Source: Nitrospinota bacterium (GTDB lineage: Bacteria > UBA8248). From it: 17,920 bases of DNA. Of the stretch, positions 15,101-17,920 are shown one piece after another. Each line of letters begins with the position of its first letter. Position 1 is the stretch's first letter. A program made the translations under genes and the position numbers. The stretch covers positions 1 to 17,920 of the forward strand of contig WTGD01000396.1 of the NCBI GenBank assembly GCA_011523725.1. The letters are read 5' to 3'. The notes under the pieces were generated by a model that worked only from the letters and a program-made list of their open reading frames with translations, had not been told where the DNA came from and ran no database searches.

Positions 15101-15132
15101 AAAAAGCGCCCCCGGCTTCGGGCCAGGGGCGC
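15101..15132 (-). terminator. Rho-independent terminator of the M24 peptidase gene
   Basis: On the minus strand, GCGCCCCTGGC and GCCGGGGGCGC (15132-15106) pair in an 11-bp stem with one G-T wobble and a 5-base loop, followed by TTTTT (15105-15101). It lies 21 bases beyond the peptidase stop and about 30 bases before the exporter start, so the exporter is likely expressed by read-through or a short promoter not seen here. Confidence 0.85.
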
Positions 15133-15152
15133 CGATTCAATCAAGCGCCTGC

Positions 15153-16391
15153 TCAGTCCTGGATGATCAGCTCCTCGCAATAGGGAGCGCGCGTCATGTA
15201 TACGGGTTCATCCTCGGTGATGAGGATATGATCCTCGATGCGCACACCTGCCCCGCCGGGAATTCCCGGCACGAAAATGAGCGGCTCAATGGCGAACGTC
15301 ATCCCCGGCACGAACTCCACGCTCTCGGCGCCCGGCATCACCTCGCCCACGTAGGGCGGCTCGTTGGGCGATATGCCGCATCCGTGTCCGATGAAGAGCT
15401 TGATGAAGTTATCCTCGAGGCCCGCGGAGCGCGCCACTTCCAGGAATTCCGCCGCCGAGTCGTCGTTCGTGTAGCCGGGGCGCATCTTTTCGATACCCGC
15501 CTTGAGCGACTTATAAACGGTTGTATACACCTTCTGCTGCATGGGATGTGGCGGGCCACCGGCCACTTTGGCGCGCCCGCAGTCGCCGAAATACCCGTTC
15601 CAGCAAGCGCCAATGTCGATGAAGACGATGTCTCCGTTTCTGATGATCTTATCCGTGGGAAAGCGCGTCGGCGGGGCCATGTGCTCTCCAGAGGCGACGA
15701 ACGGAGACGCCAGGTGCCCGAACTCTCCGCCGTGGGTGAAGAGCGTCTTCATGGCCTCGGCCGCAACGTCGAACTCGCGCACGCCGGGTTCTGCGTGGTT
15801 GAGCGCCGTTATCGTCACGGCGTCGGCGATGGCGCACGCCTGGTGGAGACAGGCGATCTCGTCCGGCGTCTTCTGCACCCTGCTCATGTACATGAACTGC
15901 TCGCCGTCGACGAAGGTGGCTTCCGGGAAATACTTCTCGATCATCGCCCGCTGGGTGAACGTGTGCCCGTCGAGGCCGATGGTGCCGTTCGAAACCCCCC
16001 ACTCGTCGAAGCGACTTTTGATGTCGGTCCCCACCGTGTACTCGACCAGGCCCGGCTCCTCCAGGATGCCGATGGGCACGTAGTCGTCTATCCAGGGCAT
16101 GCACTCCTCGATGCGGTGCGCCTCGCCGCTCGAGGCGAGCAGCGTCGGGTTGCCCTCCTGCCTCAGCAGCACGCCGTAGGTGGTGGAGGAGCGGTACTGA
16201 ATCATGATGACACGCGCGCTGGTCAGGTAGCGCACGTTCTCGTCCTTCCAGAGAATGAGGGCGTCGATACCCTTTTCCTTCATCGCCGCCTGGGTCTTCT
16301 CGACGCGCTCTCGGCGCATGCGATCCATGTCGATGCGGTGCTCCCAGTCGACCATCATCGAGCCGCGCGCCCACGTGGGGTAGTCCGTCAT
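15153..16391 (-). CDS. M24-family metallopeptidase (Xaa-Pro dipeptidase/creatinase-like)
   Basis: The 412-residue protein has the two-domain layout of Xaa-Pro aminopeptidase/creatinase. The N-terminal domain (about 1-165) includes ALILWKDENVRYLTSARV; the C-terminal half is a pita-bread domain. All five metal ligands of a true peptidase are present: D259 (FIDIGA), D270 (FGDCGR), H336 (IGHGCG), E369 (FAIEP) and E386 (RIEDH). H221/H226-type loops (FTHGGEFGHLASP) lie near the substrate pocket. Peptidase or proline-dipeptidase activity is therefore more likely than creatinase, which lacks metal, but the peptide substrate is unknown. The start at 16391 has AGGAGGAAG seven bases before the ATG; an 8-residue extension to 16415 is less likely. 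It ends in its own terminator. A possible operator lies in its leader. Confidence 0.92.
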   Translation of the reverse strand: MTDYPTWARGSMMVDWEHRIDMDRMRRERVEKTQAAMKEKGIDALILWKDENVRYLTSARVIMIQYRSSTTYGVLLRQEGNPTLLASSGEAHRIEECMPWIDDYVPIGILEEPGLVEYTVGTDIKSRFDEWGVSNGTIGLDGHTFTQRAMIEKYFPEATFVDGEQFMYMSRVQKTPDEIACLHQACAIADAVTITALNHAEPGVREFDVAAEAMKTLFTHGGEFGHLASPFVASGEHMAPPTRFPTDKIIRNGDIVFIDIGACWNGYFGDCGRAKVAGGPPHPMQQKVYTTVYKSLKAGIEKMRPGYTNDDSAAEFLEVARSAGLEDNFIKLFIGHGCGISPNEPPYVGEVMPGAESVEFVPGMTFAIEPLIFVPGIPGGAGVRIEDHILITEDEPVYMTRAPYCEELIIQD

Positions 16392-16445
16392 TGCGTCTTC
16401 CTCCTCGAAAAACAAAGATTTCGGCCTGAAAATATCGAGTCCGTA

Positions 16446-16505
16446 AACGATCGTTCAGAATATGAAATTCGCGGCGACGCTAGCACCCGCGTCTTTACCT
16501 GTCAA
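16446..16505 (-). promoter_or_regulatory. Promoter and palindromic site upstream of the M24 gene
   Basis: On the minus strand, a perfect TTGACA (16505-16500) and a weak TAGCGT (16482-16477) are 17 bases apart. Downstream of the predicted start lies the 10-bp palindrome AACGATCGTT (16446-16455), at about +15 to +25, a normal place for a repressor site. TetR-family regulators commonly bind short palindromes of this style, but no regulator gene is adjacent. Confidence 0.4.
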
Positions 16506-16567
16506 GAAAACGCAGGATAGGCGGGGTTAGGAGAACTGCCGAAAACGGGGGCGCGGGCACCGCATCG

Positions 16568-16596
16568 TTGACTTCGCCCCCCGGCCCCGCTACTTT
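16568..16596 (+). promoter_or_regulatory. Sigma70-like promoter of the crotonase gene
   Basis: TTGACT (16568-16573) and TACTTT (16591-16596) are exactly 17 bases apart. Transcription would begin about 47 bases before the crotonase ATG. The M24 gene is divergent; the two promoters are about 65 bases apart. Confidence 0.45.
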
Positions 16597-16649
16597 CGCA
16601 CAAAGGACACGCAGCGAGCGCATTCGCCAAATCAATATGGAGAAACCCT

Positions 16650-17417
16650 ATGAGCGGCATCTTGTATGAAGTGGAAGGCAGAACCGCCATCATCACCCTC
16701 AACCGCCCCGAGAAGCGCAACTCCTACACCGAGGAAATGGTGGACGATTTGTACGACGTCTGTCAGAAATTCATGAAAGACAATGAAGTGTGGACGGCCA
16801 TCCTCACCGGCGCCGGGGACCGCGCGTTCTGCGCCGGCCATGACCTCACTTTGGTCGTTGCGAGCGAAGGCCAGTACAACGAGCACGACTCGCCCACATT
16901 TTGGTACGGCGAATTCGAGATATACAAGCCCATCATCGCCGCCGTGAACGGCTACGCCTATGGCGGGGGATGTTCGATGGCGCTCTCGTGCGACATCCGC
17001 ATCGCTTCCGAAAACGCCGTTTTCGGCTACCCGCAGCCCAAGTACGGCGCGATGAGCATCGGCGGACACCAGCGCCTGCCCAAGACCATACCGCCTGGAA
17101 TCGCCATGGAGTTCTTGCTGACCGGCAGGAACATCACTGCGGATGAGGCCGAGCGCTGGGGCATGGTGAACAAGGTGGTGCCCCAGGACGCCCTGATGGA
17201 CGAGGCGCGCGCCATGGCCGAACTCATCAACCAGAACGCGCCCCTGGCCGTGCAACACACGAAAGAGGCGGTGCTGAAGGGCTTGAGAATGCCCGACGTG
17301 CGCGAGGGCATCGTCAATGCCAAACTCATCAGCTACAGACTTCAGACCTCGCGCGACACGCAGGAAGGCCTCGCGGCATTCATGGAGAAGAGAAAACCCG
17401 AATGGGAGGGCCGATGA
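16650..17417 (+). CDS. Crotonase-superfamily protein (enoyl-CoA hydratase-like, catalytic Glu pair absent)
   Basis: The 255-residue protein has the crotonase fold: VEGRTAIITLNRPEKRNSY (8-26), the oxyanion-hole segments FCAGHDL (60-66) and NGYAYGGGCSMALSCDIRIA (100-119), and a C-terminal region LLTGRNITADEAERWGMVNK. CoA thioester binding is therefore likely. The two glutamates that activate water in true enoyl-CoA hydratase (E144 in GGCELA and E164 in GQPE of the rat enzyme) are replaced by S109 (GGGCSMA) and Q129 (GYPQPK). A simple hydratase reaction is doubtful; isomerase, hydrolase, decarboxylase or C-C bond reactions occur in other crotonases. GGAGAAA eight bases upstream supports the ATG. 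A Gfo/Idh/MocA gene follows after 63 bases on the same strand. Confidence 0.88.
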   Translation: MSGILYEVEGRTAIITLNRPEKRNSYTEEMVDDLYDVCQKFMKDNEVWTAILTGAGDRAFCAGHDLTLVVASEGQYNEHDSPTFWYGEFEIYKPIIAAVNGYAYGGGCSMALSCDIRIASENAVFGYPQPKYGAMSIGGHQRLPKTIPPGIAMEFLLTGRNITADEAERWGMVNKVVPQDALMDEARAMAELINQNAPLAVQHTKEAVLKGLRMPDVREGIVNAKLISYRLQTSRDTQEGLAAFMEKRKPEWEGR

Positions 17418-17480
17418 GGACGTCAGCCTGCCTTCCCCGCTGTAGAATGCGCACATATTTCGTATGCAAGGAGCAAGTAG

Positions 17481-17920
17481 ATGAGTGATGCACCAAAAAT
17501 CGGCATGGCCTTCATCGGGCTCGGCTGGTGGGGCGCCGTGCTCGCGGACGCCGCCCTCGCCTCCGGGAAAGTGAAGGTGACCGGAGGCTTCGCCCGCACG
17601 TCCACTACCCGCGAGGAGTTTGTAGGCAAATACGGCGGGAAGAATTTCTCCTCCATCGACGAGGTGATGGCCGACTCTGAGACTGATGCCGTCGTCATCG
17701 CCACGGCGAATTCCGTTCACAAGGAAATCGCGGTTGCCGCCGCCCGCGCGGGCAAGCACGTTCACCTGGAAAAACCGATGGCGCTCAGCGTCTCCGACGC
17801 GAAAGAAATCGAGCAGGCGTGTAGGGACCACGGCGTCAAACTCCACATGGGGCAGAACTTCAGGCGCTGGCCGATGTTCCGAAGAGCGAAAGAAATCGTG
17901 GATAGCGGGGAGCTGGGCCT
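17481..17920 (+). CDS. Gfo/Idh/MocA-family oxidoreductase, N-terminal part (cut by window edge)
   Basis: 146 codons are present before the right edge. The Rossmann domain begins IGMAFIGLGWWG (7-18), with the GLGWWG dinucleotide loop at 13-18. It continues with DAVVIATANSVHKEI (69-83) and the family hallmark EKPMALSVSDAKEI (97-110), where K98 of EKP is the conserved catalytic-region Lys. NFRRWPMFRRAKEIVDSG then opens the C-terminal domain. Members are NAD(P)-dependent dehydrogenases for sugars, inositol or related cyclic alcohols, or dihydrodiol dehydrogenases. AAGGAG lies about 8 bases before the ATG. The substrate-specific C-terminal half is missing. It may be co-transcribed with the crotonase gene. 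Confidence 0.92.
   Translation, partial: MSDAPKIGMAFIGLGWWGAVLADAALASGKVKVTGGFARTSTTREEFVGKYGGKNFSSIDEVMADSETDAVVIATANSVHKEIAVAAARAGKHVHLEKPMALSVSDAKEIEQACRDHGVKLHMGQNFRRWPMFRRAKEIVDSGELG

Noticed and set aside
15228..16520. 430-codon open frame antisense to the M24 gene
   Set aside because: The minus strand carries all five metal ligands of an M24 enzyme; the plus frame is low-complexity in Arg, His, Val and Leu and resembles nothing.
16632..17846. 404-codon minus-strand frame across the crotonase and Gfo/Idh genes
   Set aside because: It overlaps two well-recognised plus-strand genes and their intergenic gap, which real coding sequence would not do in this way.
1..17920. CRISPR array, insertion sequence or defence system
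   Set aside because: No regularly spaced repeats, transposase, terminal inverted repeats or recognisable nuclease/toxin genes were seen on either strand.

Overview
The window is a gene-dense, high-GC bacterial chromosome segment made up mostly of single metabolic genes and short operons in alternating orientation. The gene set is electron-transfer flavoprotein, Mrp, two SDRs, an Ldh_2 dehydrogenase, an M24 peptidase, a crotonase, an LVIVD propeller protein and a cyclase. This mix suggests a free-living organic-matter degrader, perhaps from an uncultured delta-proteobacterial or Tectomicrobia-like lineage. That placement is a guess from gene content; no rRNA or other phylogenetic marker was read. 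There is no tRNA, CRISPR array, insertion sequence or prophage structure.

Left part (1-4400): the start of a 2-hydroxyacid dehydrogenase and an Mrp-type Fe-S carrier, both on the minus strand. A 309-base divergent gap follows, with a good sigma70-like promoter driving etfB-etfA on the plus strand. A stand-alone XRE/S24 repressor with all the residues for LexA-like self-cleavage converges on etfA.

Middle-left (4380-8125): a two-gene minus-strand operon of an LVIVD beta-propeller protein followed by a KynB-like metal-dependent cyclase/amidohydrolase, ended by a strong terminator. Divergent from it is a canonical SDR, which converges (overlapping stops) on a second SDR that lacks the YxxxK catalytic pair.

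Middle (8300-11930): phosphoglycerate kinase with a eukaryote-like insertion, then a cystathionine beta-synthase core enzyme and cystathionine gamma-lyase. The last two form a reverse transsulfuration pair from homocysteine to cysteine. A bidirectional terminator separates them from msrP, a Tat-exported molybdenum methionine-sulfoxide reductase, so three neighbouring genes concern sulfur amino acids.

Right part (13000-17920): an Ldh_2-family dehydrogenase, an EamA/DMT exporter, an M24 metallopeptidase, a crotonase lacking both classical catalytic glutamates, and the start of a Gfo/Idh/MocA oxidoreductase. Several intergenic gaps carry short perfect palindromes placed like operators. I did not find a clear new multi-gene system. 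The best candidates for new biology are the LVIVD-cyclase operon, the orphan self-cleaving repressor, and the two enzymes with missing catalytic residues.
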